Source of the DNA: Sulfitobacter sp. D7
GTDB lineage: Bacteria; Pseudomonadota; Alphaproteobacteria; Rhodobacterales; Rhodobacteraceae
Length of the DNA stretch: 64,000 bases
Assembly: GCF_003611275.1 (NCBI RefSeq)
Contig: NZ_CP020694.1
Location: 1,550,001 to 1,614,000 of the forward strand
Reading direction: 5' to 3'
Every line of letters begins with the position of its first letter. The first letter of the stretch is position 1. The position numbers and the translations under genes are program-made. A model generated the notes under the pieces. That model searched no databases. It was not told the DNA's origin and saw only the letters and a program-made list of their open reading frames with translations. Shown here piece after piece: positions 17,026 to 24,789 of the stretch.

Positions 17026-17221
17026 TGGATCCTCGAAGATTTCGACAGGCCGGCAGCCCGTCGCTGCGCGATTGATTGGCTCGCTTATAGGGCATGGGCA
17101 AAGCCATGAAAAGCCAACTGTTGTCTAGGGGGTAGGATCGGTTTTTTGCCGCGCAATGGCCCCGGGGCGCAAGAATGAGGCCGCGCCACATCTTCGCGCA
17201 CCGGGTCAAGGTCACCTAGGG

Positions 17222-17974
17222 TCAGATCGCGAGGTATTCCGCCCGCAGTTCCGCGTTGTCCAACACCTCTGCCGCGGTGCCGTCAAAGACCACGCCGCCG
17301 GTATCAAGGATCACCGCACGGTCGGCCAGTTTCAGGGCGCGCACGGCGTTCTGCTCAACCAGAATGGTGGTGATGCCCTGCGCCTTGATCAGCCCCAGCG
17401 TCTTTTCGATCTCATCTACGATCACCGGGGCAAGACCTTCGTAGGGTTCATCCAGCAGCAGCACCTTAATGTCGCGGGCCAAGGCGCGGGCGATGGCGAG
17501 CATCTGTTGCTCCCCGCCCGAAAGGGTCACCCCCTCTTGGTTCCGCCGTTCGCGCAGGCGCGGGAAGAGGTCATAGAGCCGGTCGAGTGACCAGCCGATG
17601 GGCGGGGCGATCTGGGCCAGCTTGAGGTTCTCTTCGACCGTGAGGCCAGAAATGATGCGCCGATCTTCGGGCACCAGCGCCAGCCCCGCAGCCGAGGCTT
17701 GGTGGCTGGCCATATTGTGCAGCGGTTGATGATCGAGCCAAATCTCGCCGCGCTTGAGTTCCGGGTCGCTGACCCTTGAGATGGCCCGCAGGGTTGAGGT
17801 CTTGCCCGCGCCGTTGCGGCCCAGCAGCGCGAGAATTTCGCCTTCGTGGACGTTAAAGCTCACCCCCTGCACGATATAGCTCTCGCCGTAATAGGCGTGA
17901 ATGTCCCAGACCGAGAGGAAGGCCGGGGCGGTTTGGGCGTGGTTGGCGTTTTTGTCTAGCGTGTCGGTGCTCAT
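17222..17974 (-). CDS. livF: Branched-chain-amino-acid-type ABC transporter ATPase LivF
   Basis: The 250-residue ABC ATPase has Walker A LLGRNGAGKTSTLRAI near residue 46, signature LSGGEQQMLAIARAL, Walker B VLLLDEPYEGLAP, and a switch histidine replaced by glutamine in TTILVEQNAV, as is normal for LivF. It is the second nucleotide-binding subunit of the transporter encoded by livH, livM, livG and the binding protein upstream. ATG 17974 has AAGGA at a good distance and was preferred to ATG 17998. It is the last gene of the operon. Confidence 0.92.
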   Translation of the reverse strand: MSTDTLDKNANHAQTAPAFLSVWDIHAYYGESYIVQGVSFNVHEGEILALLGRNGAGKTSTLRAISRVSDPELKRGEIWLDHQPLHNMASHQASAAGLALVPEDRRIISGLTVEENLKLAQIAPPIGWSLDRLYDLFPRLRERRNQEGVTLSGGEQQMLAIARALARDIKVLLLDEPYEGLAPVIVDEIEKTLGLIKAQGITTILVEQNAVRALKLADRAVILDTGGVVFDGTAAEVLDNAELRAEYLAI

Positions 17975-18007
17975 CGGGGTGTCCTTGGGGTTCGGCAACA
18001 GGATAGA

Positions 18008-18772
18008 TCAGGCAGCGTCTTGGCTCTCGCCCAGATAGGCTTCGCGGACCTTGGGGTGGCCCTTGATCCGGTCGGGGGTGTCTTCGACCAGCGGCGTGCC
18101 TTGGGCCAGCACGGTGATCCGCTCGGCCAGCGAAAAGACCACATGCATGTCGTGTTCAATGATTGCGATGGTAATGTCGCGCTCGTCCTTGATCTGTTTC
18201 AGCAGGTCGATCGTATTGTTGGTATCGGCCCGCGCCATCCCCGCGGTAGGTTCGTCCAGCAGCAGCAGGCGCGGATCTTGGGCAAGGCACATCGCGATCT
18301 CCAGCCGCCGTTTGTCCCCCCGCGAGAGGGACGCCGCATGCATATGTCGCTTGTCGATCATGTTCATGTCGCGCAGCATTTCCTCGGCCTTGTCGATCAC
18401 ATCTTGCTGGCCCACGACGCGCGACCAACCGTTGAGTTGGAATGCCCCGTCGCGTTTGGCAAGGCAGGGGATCAGCATGTTCTCCATCACCGTGAGATCG
18501 CCAAAAATTTCAGGCGTTTGGAATACGCGGCTGATGCCCATCTGGTTGATCTCATAGGGTTTGCGCCCCAGCACCGACTGGCCGTCGAACATGACCGAGC
18601 CGGTATCGGGGATAAGCTTGCCCACCAGACAGTTCAGCAGGGTGGATTTGCCTGCCCCGTTGGGGCCGATGATCGCATGGACGGAGTTCTCCGCCACGCT
18701 CAGGTTCACATCGCTCAGCGCCTGCAGACCGCCAAAGCGTTTGCCGACATTTTTGACTTCCAGAATGGACAT
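18008..18772 (-). CDS. livG: Branched-chain-amino-acid-type ABC transporter ATPase LivG
   Basis: The 254-residue ABC ATPase has Walker A IIGPNGAGKSTLLNCLVG near residue 34, signature LSRGDKRRLEIAMCLA, and Walker B LLLLDEPTAGMARADTN. The signature reads LSRGD rather than LSGGQ, a variant seen in some Liv-type transporters of this group. The C-terminal extension typical of LivG (HPKVREAYLGE) is present. ATG 18772 follows GAGAGACATC. The gene lies 10 bp after livM and 33 bp before livF. Confidence 0.92.
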   Translation of the reverse strand: MSILEVKNVGKRFGGLQALSDVNLSVAENSVHAIIGPNGAGKSTLLNCLVGKLIPDTGSVMFDGQSVLGRKPYEINQMGISRVFQTPEIFGDLTVMENMLIPCLAKRDGAFQLNGWSRVVGQQDVIDKAEEMLRDMNMIDKRHMHAASLSRGDKRRLEIAMCLAQDPRLLLLDEPTAGMARADTNNTIDLLKQIKDERDITIAIIEHDMHVVFSLAERITVLAQGTPLVEDTPDRIKGHPKVREAYLGESQDAA

Positions 18773-18782
18773 GATGTCTCTC

Positions 18783-19988
18783 CTATTCTGCGGCTTCGCT
18801 GCGGCGTTGGGCGGCGTCGGCCTCGACCGAGCCTGCATTCTTGTCCCGGCGGCGGAAGACACGGCCCAGACGTTGGCCACCTTCGACCAGCCCACCGGGC
18901 AGGAAGATCACGACCAGCATGAACAGCAAGCCCAGCGTGAGGTGCCAGCCCTTGCCGACGAAGGGGTGGATGATCGCGACCATCGCGTCTTCGATCCCAT
19001 CTGGCATGAAGGCGAACCAGCCGTGCAGCACGTTGTCGTTGATCTTGGCAAAGATGTTTTCAAAGTACTTGATGAACCCTGCGCCCAGCACCGGCCCGAT
19101 CAAGGTGCCCGCGCCGCCAAGGATGGTCATCAGCACCACTTCGCCTGAGGCCGTCCACTGCATCCGCTCAGCCCCGGCAAGCGGGTCCATCGCGGCCAGC
19201 AGGCCACCGGCCAGCCCGGCATACATGCCAGAGATCACAAATGCCGCCAGCGTGTAGGGCCGGGTGTTCAGGCCCGTGTAGTTCATCCGCTGCTGGTTCG
19301 ACTTCACCGCCCGCAGCATCATCCCAAAGGGCGAGCGGAAGATGCGGATCGCCAGATAGAAGGCGAGGATCAGGAAGATTGCGCAGAAGTAGTAGCCAAC
19401 GGAAAAGGTAAAGGTCCATCCGCCGAAGAACAGCGTCGTCGAAGAGTTCATCGCCGCGCCAAAGAGGTTGGGGAATGAAGGCGCGTCGACGGACTGGAGA
19501 TATTGCGGGTCAGAGTTGTAGATCTGCAAACCCGTCTCACCGTTGGTGATCGGCGTCAGCACCGAATAGGCGAGGTTGAACGACATCTGCGCAAAGGCCA
19601 GCGTCAGGATGGAGAAGTAGATGCCCGACCGCCGCAGGCTGATAAAGCCGATGAGCGCCGAGAACAGCCCCGCCATGATGACGGCCAGTACCAGCGCGGG
19701 CACGACATTGTAGCTGAGCAGTTTGAACATCCAGACGGCAGAGTAAGAACCGACACCCAGAAAGGCCGCGTGACCAAAGGAGAGATAGCCGGTCAGCCCA
19801 AAGAGGATGTTAAACCCGATGGCAAAGATGCCAAAGATCACAAAGCGTTGCATCAGGTCGGGGTAGCCTGCGTTGAATTGCGCAAGGCCCGAATCCGCCG
19901 GAAAGGGGTTGAGGATGAAGGGGGCAAAGAGCGTGAGAACGACCACGACCCCCAAGAGAAGCGTATCGCGTTTTTCCAGTCCGAACAT
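18783..19988 (-). CDS. livM: Branched-chain-amino-acid-type ABC transporter permease LivM
   Basis: The 401-residue polytopic membrane protein has about nine or ten hydrophobic segments. It shows the LivM permease pattern [20 protein letters not shown] near residue 55 and the ATPase-coupling region [20 protein letters not shown]. The C-terminal 40 residues are charged and Glu/Arg-rich, as is common in this family. It pairs with LivH to form the membrane channel. The start lies 3 bp after the livH stop. Confidence 0.92.
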   Translation of the reverse strand: MFGLEKRDTLLLGVVVVLTLFAPFILNPFPADSGLAQFNAGYPDLMQRFVIFGIFAIGFNILFGLTGYLSFGHAAFLGVGSYSAVWMFKLLSYNVVPALVLAVIMAGLFSALIGFISLRRSGIYFSILTLAFAQMSFNLAYSVLTPITNGETGLQIYNSDPQYLQSVDAPSFPNLFGAAMNSSTTLFFGGWTFTFSVGYYFCAIFLILAFYLAIRIFRSPFGMMLRAVKSNQQRMNYTGLNTRPYTLAAFVISGMYAGLAGGLLAAMDPLAGAERMQWTASGEVVLMTILGGAGTLIGPVLGAGFIKYFENIFAKINDNVLHGWFAFMPDGIEDAMVAIIHPFVGKGWHLTLGLLFMLVVIFLPGGLVEGGQRLGRVFRRRDKNAGSVEADAAQRRSEAAE

Positions 19989-19991
19989 GTC

Positions 19992-21020
19992 TTATTCCTC
20001 CATCACGCCGCGGCGCCCCATCAGACCGCGCGGGCGGACCAGCAGGATCACGATGGCAACGACGTAGATGATGATCTGGTCGATACCGTAGATGATGCTT
20101 TTGATTTCATTCATGGAGGCGAGACTTTCGAGGATTCCCAGCAGGAACCCCGCCAGCACCGCGCCGGGCAGAGAGCCCATGCCACCGACAACGACGACAA
20201 CGAAGCTCAGCACCAGAAAGTCCATGCCCATGTGATAATTGGGTGAGTTGATCGGCGCATACATCACGCCCGCAAGCCCCGCCACGGCGGCGGCGATGCC
20301 GAACATGATGGTAAAGCGGCGGTCGATGTCGATGCCCAAAAGCCCAACGGTTTCGCGGTCTGCCATGCCGGCGCGGACAACCATGCCGAAGGTGGTGAAT
20401 TGCAAGAAAGCAAAGACGGCGGCGATGATAACCGTGGAAAAGCCGAAATAGACCAGACGCCAGTAGGGGTAGGCCAGCGACGTGTCCAAGCCCAAGAGCG
20501 GCGCGAAGTCAAAGCTGCCTTTGAACACTTCGGGCGCGGGCGTGGGGATCGGATTGGCGCCGTAGAAATACTTGACCACCTCTTGCAACACGATGGCGAG
20601 GCCAAAGGTCACAAGGATCTGATCCGCATGGGGGCGTTTGTAGAAATGCTTGATCAACCCACGTTCCATGACAAAGCCGATCAACAGCATCACTGGGATC
20701 GCAAAGAGGATCGCCAGCGGCACCGACCAGTCGATGATGGCCTGTCCCATCTCGGGACCGAACCAGTTTTCGACATAGGGGGTTTTGACCTTCAGCGGAT
20801 TGCCCAGAAAATCCTTCTGGGTCTCGTCGATGGTATCGAAACTCAGCGTCAGTAGCCGTTGCAGCGTGACCGAGCAGAAGGCCCCGATCATGAACAGCGC
20901 CCCATGAGCGAAGTTAACTACGCCAAGCGTGCCAAAGATCAATGTGAGCCCAAGCGCAATCAGCGCATAGGCCGAGCCCTTGTCGAGCCCGTTAAGTATT
21001 TGCAGAAGAACAGCGTCCAT
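19992..21020 (-). CDS. livH: Branched-chain-amino-acid-type ABC transporter permease LivH
   Basis: The 342-residue membrane protein has the LivH signature LNGLDKGSAYALIALGLTLI at the N-terminus, followed by FGTLGVVNFAHGALFMIGAF. The conserved coupling segment is GMADRETVGLLGIDIDRRFT. An insert of about 40 residues after the third hydrophobic segment (DFLGNPLKVKTPYVENWFGP) is longer than in the amino-acid transporters of enterobacteria and is shared by a subgroup of roseobacterial transporters of unknown substrate. The ATG at 21020 lies behind AGGTGGGG; a GTG at 21029 is also open. Confidence 0.9.
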   Translation of the reverse strand: MDAVLLQILNGLDKGSAYALIALGLTLIFGTLGVVNFAHGALFMIGAFCSVTLQRLLTLSFDTIDETQKDFLGNPLKVKTPYVENWFGPEMGQAIIDWSVPLAILFAIPVMLLIGFVMERGLIKHFYKRPHADQILVTFGLAIVLQEVVKYFYGANPIPTPAPEVFKGSFDFAPLLGLDTSLAYPYWRLVYFGFSTVIIAAVFAFLQFTTFGMVVRAGMADRETVGLLGIDIDRRFTIMFGIAAAVAGLAGVMYAPINSPNYHMGMDFLVLSFVVVVVGGMGSLPGAVLAGFLLGILESLASMNEIKSIIYGIDQIIIYVVAIVILLVRPRGLMGRRGVMEE

Positions 21021-21123
21021 GGACCCCACCTGTTAGGGATGCGTTCACATGAGGGCGGGCCCCATGTGGTGAGAAAAGGGGGCGCGCGGCGCAAGGCCGA
21101 TGCGCCCCCAAAGGTTCAGTGGA

Positions 21124-22470
21124 TCAGGCGCCCGGGTTGCACTTGCCCAATTCGCCGCCGGCGAACATGGGGTGATCCGGGGCGTATTCGACCTGTGCAC
21201 GCGGGGTGACCTCGACGATCTCCAGCGTGTCATATTCGTTGGTCGGGTTTTCCTTGCCTTTCATGACCAGCACGTCTTTGAAACACTGGTGGTCGTCGCC
21301 ACGATACAGCACCGGACCGTTGCCCAGACCGTCGAACTCGAAATCTTCGAGCGCTTCAACGACACCGCAGGGGTTGAAGGTGCCCGCGCGTTCCACCGCA
21401 TCCGCATAGAGCAGCGTCTGCACGTAGCAGGTGTGCGCGGAGTTGGAAGGCGGACGGCCATATTTCTCACCAAAGGATTTCACAAAGGCTTTGGAGCCTT
21501 CATCCTGCAGCTGCCAGTTCCAGTTCATCGAGCCGATAACGCCCTGCACGTTGGCACCGGCACCTGCGGCCATAAGCTCGGAATAGAGCGGCACGACGAT
21601 CTCGAATTTCTTGCCGTTCACTTCTTTGTCCAGCAGGCCGAACTGCACCGCGTTGGTGAGCGAGTTCACCATGTTTCCGCCGTAGTGGTTCAGCACCAGC
21701 ACATCGGCACCGGAGTTCAGAACCGGCGCAATGTAGGAGCTGAAATCCGTGCTCGCCAGCGGCGTCAGCACGTTGTTCACAGTCTCCCAGCCCATCGCTT
21801 CGGTCGCGGCGGCGATGGATTCCTGCTGGGTCCAGCCCCATGTGTAGTCGGCTGTCAGATGGTACGCGCGGCGGTCCTCGCCGTAAGCGTTTTTCAGCAC
21901 CGGCGCGAGGGCGGCGGCGGACATGTAACCGTTAAAGAAGTGACGGAAACCATTGGCCTTTTTGTCTTTGCCCGTGGTGTCGTTGGAGTGTGTCAGACCG
22001 GCCATGAAGATCACGCCCGCTTCCTGACACAGGCCCTGAACCGCCACGGCCACGCCCGAGGACGAGCCGCCGTTGATCATCACAGCGCCGTCTTTTTCGA
22101 TCATCGCCTTGGCGGATGCGCGGGCGGCGTCGGATTTGGTCTGGGTGTCGCCGGTGACATATTCGACCTTCTTGCCCAGAATGCCGTTCCCTTTCAGCGC
22201 CTTGGAGCTGAAGGTGTTCATCATGCCGCCGTCGCCCCCGCCATTAAGGTGCTCGACCGCAAGCTCTTGGGCGCGCAACTCGTCCAGCCCTTCTTCGGCA
22301 TAGGGGCCGGTCTGGGGCACGTTAAAGCCCAGCGTGACCGTGCTGCCCGTGGGGGCATTGGTAAAGCCCGCGTGCGCCTCGGCGCGCAGATAGGTCGGCA
22401 GCGCCAACCCTGCACCGGCAACCGCGCCGGTCTGAATCAGCCCGCGGCGTGTCAGTTTCGTAAACGACAT
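21124..22470 (-). CDS. ABC transporter substrate-binding protein (Liv/amide type)
   Basis: The 448-residue periplasmic binding protein has a Tat-type signal (LTRRGLIQTGAVAGAGLALP) and a type I periplasmic-binding fold. Ligand-cleft segments include TLGFNVPQTGPYAEEGLDEL, INGGSSSGVAVAVQGLCQEA and MAGLTHSND. It is the first gene of the leftward liv operon and is 103 bp from livH. It is longer than LivJ/LivK (about 370 residues) and has extra loops, so the ligand may not be an amino acid; amides or other small acids are possible. It is divergent from a ScfR/RamB-like regulator that may control it. Confidence 0.85.
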   Translation of the reverse strand: MSFTKLTRRGLIQTGAVAGAGLALPTYLRAEAHAGFTNAPTGSTVTLGFNVPQTGPYAEEGLDELRAQELAVEHLNGGGDGGMMNTFSSKALKGNGILGKKVEYVTGDTQTKSDAARASAKAMIEKDGAVMINGGSSSGVAVAVQGLCQEAGVIFMAGLTHSNDTTGKDKKANGFRHFFNGYMSAAALAPVLKNAYGEDRRAYHLTADYTWGWTQQESIAAATEAMGWETVNNVLTPLASTDFSSYIAPVLNSGADVLVLNHYGGNMVNSLTNAVQFGLLDKEVNGKKFEIVVPLYSELMAAGAGANVQGVIGSMNWNWQLQDEGSKAFVKSFGEKYGRPPSNSAHTCYVQTLLYADAVERAGTFNPCGVVEALEDFEFDGLGNGPVLYRGDDHQCFKDVLVMKGKENPTNEYDTLEIVEVTPRAQVEYAPDHPMFAGGELGKCNPGA

Positions 22471-22599
22471 GAAGTCCTCCCATTTTTGTAAGTCGCGGCA
22501 CCGGAACCTCCCCCCGATGCCACAACACGCAATAGTGCAAAGAAACTATGGCGCGAAAACTGAAAACCGATCAATAAGGCGCTTGATCGAAACGATTTT

Positions 22600-22639
22600 T
22601 TTGTAAATATATTCGCAACCGTCCAGGGAGGTTTGTAAA
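22600..22639. promoter_or_regulatory. Paired TTTGTAAA motifs in the binding-protein/regulator gap
   Basis: TTTGTAAA occurs at 22600-22607 and 22632-22639, 32 bp (about three helical turns) apart, in the AT-rich part of the divergent gap. RamB/PrpR-type regulators bind TTTGCAAA-like sites, so these may be operators for the adjacent regulator. Confidence 0.4.
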
Positions 22640-22704
22640 GAATATGATGTTGCGCCGCAGAAAGACCTTGAAACAACGCATGAATTATCGCGCGGCGCGG
22701 TCCC

Positions 22705-23997
22705 ATGCGTGAGGGGCTGACCGGCAGCCGCATCCGTGAGCGGCGCGTGATGGCGGGGCTGAAACAGGCCGAACTGGCACAACAAAGCGGGATCTCGGCC
22801 AGCTATCTGAATTTGATCGAGCATAACCGGCGCAGAATCGGCGGGAAGCTGTTGCTCAATATCGCCCATGCGCTTGGTGTCGAGCCGCAGGCGTTGACCG
22901 AAGGGGCCGAAGCCGCGCTGATCGCCACACTGCGCGAAGCGGCAGAGGATGCAGCGCTTACCGGGCCCGAGAGCGACCGGGCGGATGAATTTGCCGGGCG
23001 GTTTCCGGGCTGGGCCAAGGTGCTTGCCAGCAGCCAGCGTCGCATCGCGGCCCTAGAGCAGACGGTTGAGGCGCTGTCTGACCGTTTGGCCCATGACCCG
23101 CAGCTTGCCACGTCGATGCATGAATTGCTGAGTACGGCCGCCGCCATCCGCTCGACCGCCTCTATTTTGGCAGAGACGGACAGTCTGCAACCCGAATGGC
23201 GCGACAGGTTTCATACGAATATCCACCAAGACAGCCGCCGCCTGTCCGACAGCGCGCAGGCGCTGGTCACCTATTTCGACAATGCCGCCGAGACCCGTGA
23301 GGTGGCCCATTCCCCGCAGGCGGAGGTGGAAACCTTCCTCGCCGCGCATGACTACCGTTTTGACCCGTTGGAGCAGGCCCGCGCCCCGCAAGAGGCAATC
23401 GCGGCGCTTGTGGCGCAGGCCGATGCGCTCAAGACCAAGGCCGCGCAGCATATCGCGACGGGGGTGTTGCAGCAGATCGCCCGGGACGCGGCGGCGTTGC
23501 CCTTGGCGCGTTTGGAGCGGACCGTTGAGGAGACGGGCCATGACCCAGCCGAATTGGCGCGCCGGTTGGACCAGCCGATGGGCCGGGTGCTGCGGCGCTT
23601 GGCGTCTTTGCCCGATTTGGGCGCGGGGCTGGTGGTCTGTGACCGCTCGGGCAGCGTGACCTTTGCCAAATCGATCGAAGGGTTCACCGTGCCACGCTTT
23701 GGGGCCTGTTGCCCGCTTTGGCCGCTTTTTGCGGTGCAGGGCCAGCCGGGGCTGGTGATGAAATCCCGCGTCATGCAGATGGGCCGGGGTCAGGCGCAGT
23801 TCGAAGCGATCGCGACCTGCGAGGTTCAAGCCGCTGCCGCCTACAATACGCCGCCCTTGAGCCAATCGGTCATGTTGCTTTTGCCGGTGCCATCAGGGGC
23901 GGCCCCCGCGCAGCCCGTGGGCGCAACCTGCCGCATTTGTCCGGTGGAAGGATGCCGCGCGCGGCGTGAGCCGTCGATCCTGCGCGACGGAATCTAG
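22705..23997 (+). CDS. XRE-family short-chain-acyl regulator (ScfR/RamB-like, DUF2083)
   Basis: The 430-residue regulator starts with an XRE helix-turn-helix (RERRVMAGLKQAELAQQSGI and SASYLNLIEHNRRRIGG, residues 10-60). It ends with the cysteine-rich DUF2083-type tail CRICPVEGCRARREPSI. Family members include RamB and PrpR, which sense short-chain acyl compounds and control acetate/propionate genes. The middle (about residues 140-195) contains LSTAAAIRSTASILAETDSL and HQDSRRLSDSAQALVTYFD, which resembles a histidine-kinase dimerisation helix pair without the catalytic histidine context. It is divergent from the liv-type operon. Regulation of that operon is inferred. Confidence 0.75.
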   Translation: MREGLTGSRIRERRVMAGLKQAELAQQSGISASYLNLIEHNRRRIGGKLLLNIAHALGVEPQALTEGAEAALIATLREAAEDAALTGPESDRADEFAGRFPGWAKVLASSQRRIAALEQTVEALSDRLAHDPQLATSMHELLSTAAAIRSTASILAETDSLQPEWRDRFHTNIHQDSRRLSDSAQALVTYFDNAAETREVAHSPQAEVETFLAAHDYRFDPLEQARAPQEAIAALVAQADALKTKAAQHIATGVLQQIARDAAALPLARLERTVEETGHDPAELARRLDQPMGRVLRRLASLPDLGAGLVVCDRSGSVTFAKSIEGFTVPRFGACCPLWPLFAVQGQPGLVMKSRVMQMGRGQAQFEAIATCEVQAAAAYNTPPLSQSVMLLLPVPSGAAPAQPVGATCRICPVEGCRARREPSILRDGI

Positions 23998-24111
23998 CAG
24001 GGGTTCAGGCAGTTTTTGACAGCGCTGCCAAACCGATGCATGCTCGCCCCGGTGCGCGTGACCCCGCAACAAGACGGGGCGAACGTACACCGAGGGGGAG
24101 ATTTTTTGCCG

Positions 24112-24480
24112 ATGAGCAAACTCGTAGTTCTGGTGGAGGACGAGGTGAATATCGCCGAGGCCATCCGCTTTTTGTTGGGCCAAGAGGGCTGGCGGGTGGA
24201 GACGCTGGCCAATGGATCGGGTGCGGTAGAGGTGATCCGCAAGGCATCGCCCGATTTGGTGATGCTGGATGTCATGCTGCCGGGCAAAAGCGGGTTTGAA
24301 ATACTCGATGAGCTGCGCGGCGACCCGGCGATGGGGGAATTGCCGGTTCTGATGCTGACCGCGCGCGGCCAAAGCCGGGACCGCGCCATGGCCGAGAAGG
24401 CCGGGGTCAGCCGCTTTATGACCAAGCCGTTTTCGAACTCAGAGATGCTGGACGCGGTGCGCGACCTGATCGCCAGTTAA
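24112..24480 (+). CDS. Single-domain response regulator
   Basis: The 122-residue product is a receiver domain only. The acidic pair is VLVEDEVNIAEA at the N-terminus, the phospho-acceptor aspartate lies in DLVMLDVMLPGKSGFEIL (about residue 52), the switch threonine in VLMLTARGQ, and the lysine in FMTKPFSNSEML. There is no DNA-binding output domain. It probably takes phosphate from the symporter-fused kinase encoded two genes downstream and acts through protein contacts or a phosphorelay. The ATG 24112 follows a GAGGGGGAG; the open frame extends upstream without conserved sequence. Confidence 0.88.
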   Translation: MSKLVVLVEDEVNIAEAIRFLLGQEGWRVETLANGSGAVEVIRKASPDLVMLDVMLPGKSGFEILDELRGDPAMGELPVLMLTARGQSRDRAMAEKAGVSRFMTKPFSNSEMLDAVRDLIAS

Positions 24481-24486
24481 CCCACC

Positions 24487-24789
24487 ATGCCACGCCCTCC
24501 GATCTTTTTGGAAAAACGCGGCTACCGCCAGCGGCGCATGATGGATGCGGTGCGGTTGCTGCCGTTTCTGGGGCTGATGCTGTGGATGGTGCCGTTGTTG
24601 TGGCCCGTGCCAGAGATCCTGCCTGACGCCACCCTCGAACCCAGCAAGCCGACAATCGCGATGAGCGTGGCGCTGCGCTATCTCTTTGGGGTTTGGGCGT
24701 TGCTGATCTTGGCGACATGGGCGCTCTGGCGGCGCACGCGCGATGTGGCGACGGACGGGGGTGCCGATACCAAGGACGGGCCGCGCTGA
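24487..24789 (+). CDS. Small two-helix membrane protein of unknown function
   Basis: The 100-residue product has a basic N-terminus (KRGYRQRRMMDAVR), two hydrophobic helices (LLPFLGLMLWMVPLLWPVP, about residues 24-42, and YLFGVWALLILATWALW, about residues 65-81), and a polar C-terminus. It lies 6 bp after the response regulator and its stop overlaps the kinase start by one base (TGATG). This tight coupling suggests it belongs to the same signalling unit, for example as a companion of the symporter domain. No known family was recognised. Confidence 0.7.
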   Translation: MPRPPIFLEKRGYRQRRMMDAVRLLPFLGLMLWMVPLLWPVPEILPDATLEPSKPTIAMSVALRYLFGVWALLILATWALWRRTRDVATDGGADTKDGPR

